NCBI RefSeq assembly: GCF_036173065.1
Contig: NZ_CP108041.1
Location: forward strand, 1,364,001 to 1,428,000
Source: Rhodococcus sp. NBC_00297
GTDB taxonomy: Bacteria; Actinomycetota; Actinomycetes; Mycobacteriales; Mycobacteriaceae
DNA: 64,000 nt
Direction of reading: 5' to 3'
Position 1 is the first letter of the stretch, and every line of letters begins with the position of its first letter. Below are positions 35,537 to 43,926 of this stretch, one piece after another. Both the position numbers and the translations under genes were made by a program. The notes below the pieces were generated by a model. That model ran no database searches. It worked only from the letters and a program-made list of their open reading frames with translations, and was not told the origin of the DNA.

Positions 35537-35554
35537 CAACATGAATTCGGTTCG
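35537..35554. promoter_or_regulatory. Weak island operator candidate, site G (EthD)
   Basis: On the minus strand CGAACCGA-AT-TCATGTTG matches the island palindrome at 10 of 16 arm positions, with the left arm better (6 of 8). It is placed between the TetR gene end and the EthD start. It is the weakest member and could be chance. Confidence 0.3.
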
Positions 35555-35608
35555 GTATGGATAGACGTGATCGACACGAATGACCGAGCCGGGCTCAGCG
35601 CCCAGCGG

Positions 35609-36232
35609 TCAGGGGCGCACCATCTTGAGCACCGCGGTGGTGACGGTCTCGGCGATCTCGTCGAGGGTGGCGGGGCCGTTCGGCCGGTACCACCGCCACA
35701 CGCTGATGACGAGGGCGAGGACCAGGCGTCCCACCGTCTTCGGATCTCCCTCGGCGAAGACCCCGTCGTCCATGCCACTGGCGATCAATCTCGTCCACCG
35801 ACGCTCGATCTCCTGGACCAGCTCTCGGGACTGGAGACGCTCGGCCTCCTCCTTCCCCGACTGCCGCTCCGTCGCCAGAAGGTCCATGTGGTTCTGCAGG
35901 ATCCGGCGCTGCAGAGCGTCCAGCGGCGAGGCCTGGAGAGCTCCCGCGACGGCGGCTCGCAGTGCCGCCTCCGGGTCGCTCCGGTCGGCCGTGGCCGCGT
36001 CGAAGCGCTCGACGGAATCCGCCAGTTCCAGACGCATGATGGTGAGCAGACAGTGCGCTTTGGATTCGAAGTAGTGGTAGAGCGCGGTCTGGCCTATTCC
36101 GACCTCGTCCGCCACCGACGCCCACTTGGTGTGGTCGTAGCCCACCCTGCCGAACTGCTCGATGGCGACGGTGAGAATACGAGACCGCTTGGAGCGCGGG
36201 CTCTCGCGGCGTGCCGTCGTTCCGACGCTCAT
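35609..36232 (-). CDS. TetR-family regulator, candidate repressor of the catabolic island
   Basis: 207 residues from ATG 36232; an in-frame extension to 36280 is unlikely. The HTH is KRSRILTVAIEQFGRVGYDHTKWASVADEVGIGQTALYHYFESKAHCLLTIM. The C-terminal domain (ALQRRILQNHMDLLATERQSGKEEAERLQSRELVQEIERRW...) resembles acyl-CoA-responsive TetR regulators such as KstR2. It lies inside the island, between the acyl-CoA synthetase and EthD genes on the same strand. It is the best candidate for binding TGAACTGA-NN-TCAGTTCA, with an acyl-CoA intermediate as inducer. Its own promoter shows no clear copy of that site. Confidence 0.85.
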   Translation of the reverse strand: MSVGTTARRESPRSKRSRILTVAIEQFGRVGYDHTKWASVADEVGIGQTALYHYFESKAHCLLTIMRLELADSVERFDAATADRSDPEAALRAAVAGALQASPLDALQRRILQNHMDLLATERQSGKEEAERLQSRELVQEIERRWTRLIASGMDDGVFAEGDPKTVGRLVLALVISVWRWYRPNGPATLDEIAETVTTAVLKMVRP

Positions 36233-36256
36233 CGCGGCAACCTCGAAGACTGGCCC

Positions 36257-36271
36257 GGCCGGCCTCCGGCC
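36257..36271. promoter_or_regulatory. GC-rich dyad between acyl-CoA synthetase and TetR genes
   Basis: GGCCGG-cct-CCGGCC is a perfect 15-base dyad, 24 bases before the TetR start and 30 bases after the synthetase stop on the minus strand. It could be a short terminator stem or an additional operator. It does not resemble the island palindrome. Confidence 0.35.
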
Positions 36272-36301
36272 TCCCCGCAACGTGTCAGCATCGTGCTCAT
36301 G

Positions 36302-37819
36302 TTACTCGTCCCGAGGTGAATTCGGATCGGGAACACCGGCGAGACGCGCTGCCATCCGCACGGCATCGGGTCGGGAGAGCTTCCCGACACGGTTCTGCGG
36401 CAGATCGTCCACAGCGAAGACGTACTCCGGCCAGTTGTGTCGTGGCACGCCGCGACGGGACAATCCGTCCGTCACCTCGGCCAGACCGAGAGCGCGTCCG
36501 TCGGTCACCACGAGGGCTCCGGCGCGCTCGGACAGCAGCTCGTCCGGGATCGGCACCACGCAGACCTGCACGATGCCGGGGACGCCGGCCACCGCCGCCT
36601 CGACCTCGTTGATGTCGATGTTGCGACCACCACGGATGATGATCTGCTTCTGCCTGCCCATCACGGTGATGGTGCCGTCGGTCGCCACCTCGACGAGGTC
36701 ACCGGTCGGCAGGTATCCGTCGTCGGTCAGTGTCGGTGCCGCGACCTGTCCTCCCCGTGCATACCCGACGAACATCGAGGGTCCGCGGACCTGCGCGTCA
36801 CCGATCTCCCCGGTGCCCACGTCCTCCCCCGCACCGTTCACGGCCCGCACGATCGTGCCGGGGAACGGCCGTCCGTCCGTACCGAGGCGAAGTCGAGGAT
36901 CGTCGTCCGGGGTCGCGGTCGTGTGACCGAGGCACTCCGACATGCCGAACACCCGGAGGAACGTCGTTCCCAGGAACTGCTCGGCCCGTTCGAGAGCCGA
37001 CGCGTTCATGGGCCCGCCGCCGACCGTCATCGCCCGCATCCCCGCGAGTCGACCGGCCCCGTTCTCGACGAGGGACAGCTGCAGCGCCATCGTCGGCACC
37101 AGCATCGTCCAGCGGACGTCGTGGGCGGCCATCGCGTCGAGTGCGGCCGCCGGTGACCACTTGCCGATCGACACCATCGGTCCGCCCACGAACAGCGGCA
37201 GATACATCCCGAAACATGCTGCGGCGACGGAGGACAGGGGGACGAAGGCGCCCACCGCGTCGCCCGGCCGCAGACCCACGGCGTCCCTCGTGCACGAACA
37301 GGCGTAGCGCAGTGCGTCCTCGGACTGGACGACGCACTTCGGGCGACCGGTGGATCCGGAGGTCATCGCGATGACACTGCCTCCGTTCCAGCGCGACACA
37401 CCTCGCGGATCACCACGGCGAGCACGCAGATGACGGTCACCGACCGCCGCGTCGCCCGACGGGAAGTCCTGGTCGGACACCCCCCACTGTTCGAGTGTGC
37501 GAAGGTCGGCCACCACCATGTCGGGGTCGACGTCCTCGACGGCGAGCACGAATTCCGATGCTGTGGCATGCGGGCTGAGCACGGCGACCACGCCTCCGCG
37601 CAGACCGACCGACAGTGCGGTGGCCACCGTCTGCCAGGTGTTGTCCGCCTGGATCAGCACAGTGGGAGGTGTGGGGTCGTGCTGTGCCATGTGCTCGGCT
37701 CCGCGTTCGGCGGCAGCCATCACGTCGGCCAGTCGATGGGTGCCGTGCAGGTCGATCACGGCGATCGCGTCGGGGTGTTCCCGGACGCGGTCTCGCAGTT
37801 CGAGCGCGAGAGTCTTCAC
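36302..37819 (-). CDS. Acyl-CoA synthetase (AMP-binding, class I)
   Basis: 505 residues. The adenylate-forming motifs are all present: P-loop IAMTSGSTGRPKCVVQ (~150-165), FGMSECLGHTT (A5), YLPTGDLVEVATDGTITVMGRQKQIIIRGGRNIDINEVE (A7-A8 hinge) and the catalytic Lys in NRVGKLSRPD (~480). It activates a carboxylic acid to acyl-AMP and then acyl-CoA in the cytoplasm. The start overlaps the MDR stop by ATGA, so it belongs to the long minus-strand operon. It is probably the entry enzyme that adds CoA to the imported acid. Confidence 0.92.
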   Translation of the reverse strand: MKTLALELRDRVREHPDAIAVIDLHGTHRLADVMAAAERGAEHMAQHDPTPPTVLIQADNTWQTVATALSVGLRGGVVAVLSPHATASEFVLAVEDVDPDMVVADLRTLEQWGVSDQDFPSGDAAVGDRHLRARRGDPRGVSRWNGGSVIAMTSGSTGRPKCVVQSEDALRYACSCTRDAVGLRPGDAVGAFVPLSSVAAACFGMYLPLFVGGPMVSIGKWSPAAALDAMAAHDVRWTMLVPTMALQLSLVENGAGRLAGMRAMTVGGGPMNASALERAEQFLGTTFLRVFGMSECLGHTTATPDDDPRLRLGTDGRPFPGTIVRAVNGAGEDVGTGEIGDAQVRGPSMFVGYARGGQVAAPTLTDDGYLPTGDLVEVATDGTITVMGRQKQIIIRGGRNIDINEVEAAVAGVPGIVQVCVVPIPDELLSERAGALVVTDGRALGLAEVTDGLSRRGVPRHNWPEYVFAVDDLPQNRVGKLSRPDAVRMAARLAGVPDPNSPRDE

Positions 37820-38910
37820 TGACGGTGGTCCTTTCCGGCATCACGTTCTGGGGTGGGCTCGTCGGACGTGGTGGGCAGGAGCACGGTTCGGCCGGCGTCC
37901 TCCCCGGCACGCAGACGCGCATAGGCGTCGATCGCCTCGTCGAGAGGTCGCGTGGTCACCTCGGGCAGCAGCGCCCCGGACTCCGCGAGCGCCACCACCT
38001 CCACCAGATCCGCCCGACTGCCCCAGAAGGGGGCCGAGACCTGCCACCCGGCGGCGATCCCCCGGTTCTTGGCCACCGACACGGACCCTCCGGCGCCCCC
38101 CACCACGACGAGGCGTCCTCCGGGTACGAGCGTGGCCAGCCCCTCGGCCATCGTGTCGTCGCTGCCGACGAAGTCGAACACCACGTCGACGCCCCCGAGA
38201 TCTCTCGTGGCAGAGGCCGCCTCGGCCAGTGACGAGTACACCGCGGCGGCGCCCATGGTCGTCGCGGATCTCCGAGCCGCGTCGCGCGGATCGACGGCCA
38301 CCACGTGGCCGGCTCCCAGCAGCGACGCCATTCGGACCGCGAGGTGACCGAGACCGCCGACACCGACGATCGCGACCACGGCGTTCGAGTCGAGGAGGTC
38401 GGCCTGACCGCTGACGGCGTGATGCACGGTGGCGCCCGCATCGGCGAGGGGCGCTGCGAGTTCCGGTGCCAGGGAACCGGTGTCGACCAGCACCCCACCG
38501 TGCGGAACCACCATGTACTCGGCCAGTCCGCCCGGCGCGCCGAGGCCGTTGCCGATCACGGCGAGCCTGCCGTCGACCGGCCGCAGTGCCAGACAGTAGT
38601 TCTCCCGACCCCGGCGGCAGTTGCGGCAGGTTCTGCAGGACCACACGCCGTGGACGACCACGGACGATCCCACCGTGCTCCCGTCGGCATCGGGGCCGGC
38701 AGCGACGACGCGTCCGGCCACCTCGTGTCCCAGCGTGAGTGGCAACGGGTAGTCGAACCGTCCGGCCGGCGCATCGCAGACGGACAGATCGCTACGACAC
38801 AGACCCGCCGCCGTGACTTCGAGCAGCAACTGCTCGCCCGTCGGTTCGGGAACGGGAATGTCCCGCAGCTCGGGAGCGGAGCCCCACTCGAGCAGTTGCA
38901 CGGCCAGCAT
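37816..38910 (-). CDS. Zinc-dependent medium-chain alcohol dehydrogenase
   Basis: 364 residues. Catalytic zinc ligands lie in GLCRSDLSVC (Cys) and LGHEVAGRV (His-Glu). The structural zinc site CRTCRNCRRGRENYC has its four Cys. The Rossmann part is VVAIVGVGGLGHLAVRMASLLGAGHVVAVDP, where the Asp suggests NAD. Its ATG shares one base with the stop of the upstream SDR (TGATG), and its stop overlaps the synthetase start (ATGA). It oxidises a primary or secondary alcohol or reduces an aldehyde or ketone. Placed just before the acyl-CoA synthetase, it may make the aldehyde on the way to the acid. Confidence 0.9.
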   Translation of the reverse strand: MLAVQLLEWGSAPELRDIPVPEPTGEQLLLEVTAAGLCRSDLSVCDAPAGRFDYPLPLTLGHEVAGRVVAAGPDADGSTVGSSVVVHGVWSCRTCRNCRRGRENYCLALRPVDGRLAVIGNGLGAPGGLAEYMVVPHGGVLVDTGSLAPELAAPLADAGATVHHAVSGQADLLDSNAVVAIVGVGGLGHLAVRMASLLGAGHVVAVDPRDAARRSATTMGAAAVYSSLAEAASATRDLGGVDVVFDFVGSDDTMAEGLATLVPGGRLVVVGGAGGSVSVAKNRGIAAGWQVSAPFWGSRADLVEVVALAESGALLPEVTTRPLDEAIDAYARLRAGEDAGRTVLLPTTSDEPTPERDAGKDHRQ

Positions 38911-39692
38911 CAGCGCGCCGTCCAGCCGCCGTCGACCACCAGGGTGTGCCCGGTGACGTACGACGAGGCATCGGAGGCGAGGAACAGCACCGCGCCGTCC
39001 ACCTCGCCCGCAGTACCCCCGCGACCGAGCATCGTGTTGCGCCGCACCCACCCGGCCGACTTCTCGTTCTCGAAGAGCCCGTCGGTCATCTCGGTGTCGA
39101 ACCACCCGGGGACCACCGCGTTCACGCGGATCCGTCGTCGTCCCCACTGCCCGGCGAGTTCACGGGTCAGGCCGAGCACACCAGCCTTGGACGCCGCGTA
39201 ACTCGCACCGCCGATGGGGGCGGTCGAGACGAGACCGACGACCGACGAGATGTTGACGATGGAGACCGGGGCGGAGTCCGGCGTCGTCGAGGCGACGTGC
39301 ACCGCCAGGTGGAAGCCTGCGAGGAGGTTCACCTCCAGGATCGCCGAGAAGCCCTCCGCGGTCTCCTGTTCCGCGTCCGGCGGGCCGGGCATGCCGGCAT
39401 TGTTGATCAGGATGTCCAGGCGCCCGGTCTCCTCGCGGCACCGATCCACCAACGCTCGACGGTCCTCGTCCGAGGTCACATCGCATCGCACGGGAACGAG
39501 GCCAGGGACCGTCTCCGCCACCGCGGCCAGACGATCCGCGCGGCGTGCCGCCGCGTACACCGTGGCTCCTGCGGCGGCGAGCGTACGGGCGAACCCGAGA
39601 CCGAGACCGGACGACGCTCCGGTCACCACCGCAGTTCGACCGGTCAGATCGAACAGGGCACTGGGGGTCGGGGTGTCGTTCATGTCCGTCAC
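38910..39692 (-). CDS. SDR dehydrogenase
   Basis: 260 residues from GTG 39692, chosen because GAGGAGG lies about eight bases upstream; ATG 39683 is too far from it. AVVTGASSGLGLGFARTLAAAG, ARRADRLAAVAE (NADP-type Arg), ILINNAGMPGPP, VNISSVVGLVST, SYAASKAGVLGLTRELA and RVNAVVPGWFDTEM form a complete classical SDR. It ends GHTLVVDGGWTAR. It is the third SDR of the island and the second in this operon, coupled to the MDR gene. It is a likely beta-hydroxyacyl-CoA or ring-alcohol dehydrogenase. Confidence 0.88.
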   Translation of the reverse strand: MTDMNDTPTPSALFDLTGRTAVVTGASSGLGLGFARTLAAAGATVYAAARRADRLAAVAETVPGLVPVRCDVTSDEDRRALVDRCREETGRLDILINNAGMPGPPDAEQETAEGFSAILEVNLLAGFHLAVHVASTTPDSAPVSIVNISSVVGLVSTAPIGGASYAASKAGVLGLTRELAGQWGRRRIRVNAVVPGWFDTEMTDGLFENEKSAGWVRRNTMLGRGGTAGEVDGAVLFLASDASSYVTGHTLVVDGGWTAR

Positions 39693-39705
39693 GTCGTTGT
39701 CCTCC

Positions 39706-40467
39706 TCAGTAGACCGCGGTGCGGCCGCCGTCGACGGGAATGATGGCACCCGTCGTGTACGACGAGGCGTCACTCGCGAGATGTACGACGAGACCGGCGA
39801 TCTCCTCGGGGCGACCCAGACGTCCCGACGGCAGCCGGTCGACGATCTTGCCGACGAACTCGTCGTCCCAGTGCTCGGCCATGTCCGTGGCAAATCCCCC
39901 GGGCATCACGCAGTTCACTCGCACGTGCGGCGCGTACTCCTGTGCGAACGCCATGGTCAGCGCATTGAGGCCGTTCTTGGCCGCGGCGTACATGGCTTCG
40001 GGCGGACTCGGTCGTACGGCGCCGATGCTCGAGATGTTGATGATCGACCCGCGCCCGGCGGCCGCCATCCGCGCTCCGGCCACTGCCATCAGCCTGAACG
40101 GACCCTTGAGGTTGACCTCGATGGTTTTGTCCCACAACCCTTCCGTCACTCCGACGAGGTTCTTGGACAGCGGTGCGATGCCGGCGTTGTTGACCACGAC
40201 GTCGAGTGAGCCGAACTCGTCGACGATGGCGTCGACCGCGGGTTCGATCTCGTCCCAGCGACCGACGTGCAGAGCGTGGGCGTGAGCGCTGCCCACCGTC
40301 GACGGTCCGAGTGAGGCGACTGCTTCCTCGCACGCCTCGAGTTTGCGGCTGGACACCACGACGGTGGCTCCCGCGTCGCGCAGTCCACGAGCGATGGCGA
40401 GGCCGAGGCCGCGGCTCGCGCCGGTCACGAGAGCCACTCTGCCGGTGAGGGAATGCGTATCGGTCAT
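39706..40467 (-). CDS. SDR dehydrogenase
   Basis: 253 residues starting four bases inside the acyl-CoA dehydrogenase stop (ATGA overlap). ALVTGASRGLGLAIARGLRDAG, SSRKLEACEEA (NADP-type), VVNNAGIAPLSKNL, INISSIGAV, MYAAAKNGLNALTMAFAQEY (YxxxK) and RVNCVMPGGFATDMAEHW are the SDR features, ending in TTGAIIPVDGGRTAVY. It is tightly coupled to the ACAD11-like dehydrogenase and kinase pair, which makes a 3-hydroxyacyl-CoA dehydrogenase role like LvaD attractive. Confidence 0.88.
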   Translation of the reverse strand: MTDTHSLTGRVALVTGASRGLGLAIARGLRDAGATVVVSSRKLEACEEAVASLGPSTVGSAHAHALHVGRWDEIEPAVDAIVDEFGSLDVVVNNAGIAPLSKNLVGVTEGLWDKTIEVNLKGPFRLMAVAGARMAAAGRGSIINISSIGAVRPSPPEAMYAAAKNGLNALTMAFAQEYAPHVRVNCVMPGGFATDMAEHWDDEFVGKIVDRLPSGRLGRPEEIAGLVVHLASDASSYTTGAIIPVDGGRTAVY

Positions 40468-41666
40468 CGGTACTTCTTCGTCTCGAGGCGGGCGATCGTG
40501 CGGAGATGCACCTCGCTGGGTCCGTCCGCGATCTGGAGGGCGCGGGTGATGGCGTGCAGGCGGGCCAGGACGAAATCGTCGCTGACCCCGGCCGCTCCGA
40601 ACGTCTGGACAGCACGGTCGACCACCTTGTGCGCCACCTCCATCGCCGCGACCTTGATCGCGGCGACCTCGGAGCGCGCCGAGGCGTTACCGCGGGTGTC
40701 CATCATCCAGGACGACTTCAGGACCAACAGTCGGATCTGGTCGATCTCGATACGACTGCGTGCGATCCACTCACGCACGACACCGCGATCGGCGAGCGGG
40801 GCACCGAAGGCCACTCGGTCGAGCGAACGGCGGCACATCATCTCCAGAGCGCGCTCGGCCATGCCGACGGCGCGCATGGCGTAGTGCATCCGGCCGGGGC
40901 CGAGACGACCCTGCGCGATGGCGAAACCGTCGCCCTCGGCTCCCAGCATGTTCGAGGCCGGCACCCGGACATCGGTGAACTGGACGTCGCCGTGCCCGAG
41001 ACGGTCGTGGAAACCGAACATCGGGAGATCGCGCAGGACCTCGATGCCGGGACTGTCGGCGGGAACCAGGATCATGCTCTGCTGACGGTAGGTCGGACCG
41101 TCCGGATCCGACTTGCCCATGAAGATGATGAGCTTGCAGTCCGGGTCGAGAACACCCGAGGTGTACCACTTTCGGCCGTTGAGCACGTACTCGTCACCGT
41201 CGCGCCGGATCGTCGAGGTGATGTTGGTGGCGTCGGAGCTGGCCACGGCCGGTTCGGTCATGGCGAACGCGGACCGGATACGACAGTCGAGCAGGGGCTC
41301 GAGCCAGTCCTTCTTCTGCTCCTCGGTACCGAACATGGCGAGGATCTCCATGTTGCCGGTGTCCGGGGCGGAGCAGTTGATGGCCTCGTTGCCGATGATC
41401 GAGCGCCCGACCACCTCGGCGAGAGGGGCGTACTCGAGGTTGGTGAGTCCGGCCCCGAGCCCGTCGTGCGTCATGAACAGGTTCCACAGTCCCTGCGAGC
41501 GCGCGGTCTCCTGCAGTTCGCGCATCACCGCCGGCTGCTCGTGCTTGTTCGTGTTCGCCGCGATCTGCGCGTCGTACACCTTCTCGGCGGGCAGAACATG
41601 GTCGGTCATGAATGTCTCGAGGGTCTCGAGCAGCGCGTCGGTACGAGCACTGTAGGAGAAGTCCAC
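40464..41666 (-). CDS. Acyl-CoA dehydrogenase, ACAD10/11-like
   Basis: 400 residues. It shows the FAD-binding AFAMTEPAVASSDATNITSTIRRDGDEYVLNGRKWYTSG, the middle beta domain (DVQFTDVRVPASNML), and the C-terminal helices with VQTFGAAGVSDDFVLARLHAITRALQIADGPSEVHLRTIARLE. The terminal DGPSEVH pattern is typical of the ACAD10/11 and LvaC group rather than classical fatty acyl-CoA dehydrogenases. The gene directly upstream encodes an APH-like kinase, giving the same kinase-then-dehydrogenase order that is fused in ACAD11. Inferred job: elimination of phosphate from 4-phosphoacyl-CoA or dehydrogenation of a substituted acyl-CoA. Confidence 0.88.
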   Translation of the reverse strand: MDFSYSARTDALLETLETFMTDHVLPAEKVYDAQIAANTNKHEQPAVMRELQETARSQGLWNLFMTHDGLGAGLTNLEYAPLAEVVGRSIIGNEAINCSAPDTGNMEILAMFGTEEQKKDWLEPLLDCRIRSAFAMTEPAVASSDATNITSTIRRDGDEYVLNGRKWYTSGVLDPDCKLIIFMGKSDPDGPTYRQQSMILVPADSPGIEVLRDLPMFGFHDRLGHGDVQFTDVRVPASNMLGAEGDGFAIAQGRLGPGRMHYAMRAVGMAERALEMMCRRSLDRVAFGAPLADRGVVREWIARSRIEIDQIRLLVLKSSWMMDTRGNASARSEVAAIKVAAMEVAHKVVDRAVQTFGAAGVSDDFVLARLHAITRALQIADGPSEVHLRTIARLETKKYR

Positions 41667-41718
41667 GGTTGGCCTCCTGGAGGACGGATCGGGCGAGTGG
41701 ATACGAGGGCGAGGGAGC

Positions 41719-42690
41719 TCAGGCGAGCAGGGCGGTGCCGGTGTCGATCAGCCGAGAGATGGTGGCGGGCAGCTTCTCCTGGTCCGGATCGTGATGACGG
41801 CCCTCCCGGTGACGACGCAGGTTGTGCCCCATGATGGCGGCCATCTTGAGTCGTCCCAGGGCGTCGAACCACGGCAGGTCGGGCAGGTCACGTCCCGCAC
41901 CGGCGTAGATCTCCACCAACTCGTCGGCGCTCGGCAGACCGGGGACGGACCGCCCGACACCGGGGAAGTTGTCGCCGTCGGCGAAGACGAGGAACCACCC
42001 CAGCTCGACTCGGGGGTCGCCCACACTCCAGATCTCCCAGTCGATGAGCGCGACCGGCTCGGTGCCGTCCGCGATCAGGTTGCCCAGGCGATAGTCACCG
42101 TGCACCAGCGTCGACGAGACCGCGTCCGGGACGCGGGCACCGAGGAGGCTCAGCAGTCTGTCTCCGCCCTCCACCAGTTCCGGTGGAACGGCGCCCAGAG
42201 TGCGAGCCCACCGGGCGAGTTCGTCACCCGGTGTGAGTGTGGGGCCGGCGTCGGGCACTGCTCGGTGATCGACCGAGTGCAGCTCGGGCAGGACCGCTGC
42301 CGCACGCCGCATGCGCGCTGCCGCCAGCTCCGGGTCGACCGCCGGATCGTCCAGAACAGGCTCGAGCGACTCACCGCGGACGAATGTCATGGCGTACCAG
42401 GAGGGCTCGGTGTCGTCCACCATCACAATCGTGGGCACCGGCACCGACGTACCTGCGAGTTCCCGCATGATGGTCGCCTGCCGCAGCATGTCGTGGCGCC
42501 CGACGGGGCGCTGCCCCGCGGGCACGGCCTTGACCACCAAGTCGGTGTCGTCGGTCCGCACGCGGTAGGTCAGGCCGGAGTGTCCTCCGAGGAGTGGATC
42601 GAAGCTGCGCAGCGATCCGAGGCCGCCGGTCTCGAGCTTCTCGGCGACGCGTTGCTGTAGTGCGGAGTGTGTCGTGTCGTCGGTGGTCAC
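41719..42690 (-). CDS. APH-like phosphotransferase (LvaA/ACAD10-11 kinase-domain type)
   Basis: 323 residues from GTG 42690, overlapping the upstream dehydrogenase stop (GTGA). The kinase-like fold shows FDPLLGGHSGLTYRV (nucleotide loop), DLVVKAVP (Lys), the catalytic loop LVHGDYRLGNLI (HGDxxxxN, ~205) and metal-binding LIDWEIWSVGDPRVELGW. These are Brenner-type motifs of aminoglycoside phosphotransferases, but the position between two acyl-CoA dehydrogenases excludes resistance as the likely role. Known relatives LvaA and ACAD10/11 phosphorylate the 4-hydroxyl of 4-hydroxyacyl-CoA. A second such kinase lies at 61260-62279. Confidence 0.88.
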   Translation of the reverse strand: MTTDDTTHSALQQRVAEKLETGGLGSLRSFDPLLGGHSGLTYRVRTDDTDLVVKAVPAGQRPVGRHDMLRQATIMRELAGTSVPVPTIVMVDDTEPSWYAMTFVRGESLEPVLDDPAVDPELAAARMRRAAAVLPELHSVDHRAVPDAGPTLTPGDELARWARTLGAVPPELVEGGDRLLSLLGARVPDAVSSTLVHGDYRLGNLIADGTEPVALIDWEIWSVGDPRVELGWFLVFADGDNFPGVGRSVPGLPSADELVEIYAGAGRDLPDLPWFDALGRLKMAAIMGHNLRRHREGRHHDPDQEKLPATISRLIDTGTALLA

Positions 42691-43895
42691 GGCCTCGGCT
42701 CTCGGGGAAGGCCGAGAACGCGCTCGGCGATGATGTTGTGTTGGATCTCGTCGGTGCCGCCGGCGATGCGGTATCCGGGCGCGCCCAGGACGTGTTCCGT
42801 CCAGGCGAACGTGCCCCATTCACCGGTGTCGGACACCAGATCGGAGCCGAGCATCCGCCGGACCGCCGCCGACGTCCGGGACATCGTGGTGGTCGCGAGC
42901 AGTTTGCCGACGGACGCCTCGGGGCCGGGATCGCGTCCGGAGACGACGACGCCGGCGACGCGCATGGCGGTGACGCGCTGAACATGGCTGTGCACGACGA
43001 GATCGGCAACCTGATCCAGCTCGATCTCGGTGAGGGGCCGACCCAGATTGCGTGCCAGTTCCACGGCACGGTCGGCGTTCGCCAGTCCGAGGTTGCCACC
43101 GTCGAGTCGTTCGGCCGCCAGCACGGTGAGAGCGACCTGCCACCCCTGCCCCTCCGGGCCGAGACGGTGCGCATCGGTCAGCCGCACGTTCTCGAGGTAC
43201 ACCTCGTTGAACGAGCTGCCACCCGTCATCTGCCGGATGGGGCGGACGGAGACGCCCTCCGCGTCCATCGGGACCAGGAAAACGGTGAGGCCCTTGTGCT
43301 TAGGCACCGAGGAATCGGTGCGGCACACTGCCACCCCGATGTCCGAGACCGTGGCTCCCGACGTCCAGACCTTGTGGCCGTTCAGCACCCACCCGTCGCC
43401 GTCACGGACCGCGCGGGTGCGGACGGCCGCGAGGTCGGAACCGGCCTCGGTCTCCGAGAAGAGTTGGCAGGCCATGAGGTCGGTGCGCAGCATCGCTCGC
43501 ACGTACGTGGCGCGCTGCTCCGGCGTGCCCCATTTCTCGATCGTGGGCGCCACCAGTTGCTGTGTCACGGAGAACATCTCGGTGCGGCGCGGGACATCGA
43601 ACCGGTCCTCCGCGCGGCGGAAGGCGAGTACGTGGGAGAGCGGAAGATCTCGTCCACCGTATTCCGCGGGCCAGTCGAGCGGACCCCACCCGGCGTCGAA
43701 CTTCCGCCGTTCGTAGTCGCGGACGACGTCCGTGTGTCGTCGTTCCTCCTCGGGCGTCCAGTTCTCGAAGACGGCCACCGAGTCGGAGCCCTCGCCCCAC
43801 GTCGTGCTGGTCCGCGGTGCGGCCACGCTGCTGAGCCACTCCGTCGCCTCGGCGGTGAAGGCTCGGACGTCGGACGACACGGTGCTGGTACTCAT
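42687..43895 (-). CDS. Acyl-CoA dehydrogenase (FadE-like, actinobacterial catabolic type)
   Basis: 402 residues. LDWPAEYGGRDLPLSHVLAF, CQLFSETEAGSDLAAVRTRAVRDGDGWVLNGHKVWTSG (FAD-binding), LTVFLVPMDAEGV, FNEVYLENVRL and the C-terminal APGYRIAGGTDEIQHNIIAERVLGLPREPRP are clear. GGTDEIQ-N-I-ERVLGLPR is the hallmark of FadE-type subunits from sterol and branched acid pathways. It may pair with the dehydrogenase at 46394-47548 as a heteromer; that pairing is inference. Its stop overlaps the APH-like kinase start, so the two are made together. Confidence 0.9.
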   Translation of the reverse strand: MSTSTVSSDVRAFTAEATEWLSSVAAPRTSTTWGEGSDSVAVFENWTPEEERRHTDVVRDYERRKFDAGWGPLDWPAEYGGRDLPLSHVLAFRRAEDRFDVPRRTEMFSVTQQLVAPTIEKWGTPEQRATYVRAMLRTDLMACQLFSETEAGSDLAAVRTRAVRDGDGWVLNGHKVWTSGATVSDIGVAVCRTDSSVPKHKGLTVFLVPMDAEGVSVRPIRQMTGGSSFNEVYLENVRLTDAHRLGPEGQGWQVALTVLAAERLDGGNLGLANADRAVELARNLGRPLTEIELDQVADLVVHSHVQRVTAMRVAGVVVSGRDPGPEASVGKLLATTTMSRTSAAVRRMLGSDLVSDTGEWGTFAWTEHVLGAPGYRIAGGTDEIQHNIIAERVLGLPREPRP

Positions 43896-43926
43896 GGACT
43901 GACCTCGCTGGTCGGATCGGACTGGT

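Noticed and set aside
36257-36271. GGCCGG-cct-CCGGCC as an island operator controlling the TetR gene
   Set aside because: It shares nothing with TGAACTGA-NN-TCAGTTCA. It is kept only as an unassigned dyad, since short GC dyads are common in such DNA.
41719-42690. Aminoglycoside resistance phosphotransferase
   Set aside because: The fold motifs match, but the gene is translationally coupled to acyl-CoA dehydrogenases and resembles the ACAD10/11 kinase group, so an antibiotic role is unlikely.
43895-43906. TGGACTGACCTC just upstream of the acyl-CoA dehydrogenase at 42687-43895, resembling half of the island operator
   Set aside because: Only the left half matches, the right arm is absent, and the bases form the start codon and ribosome site. 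It lies inside the operon, where an operator is not expected.
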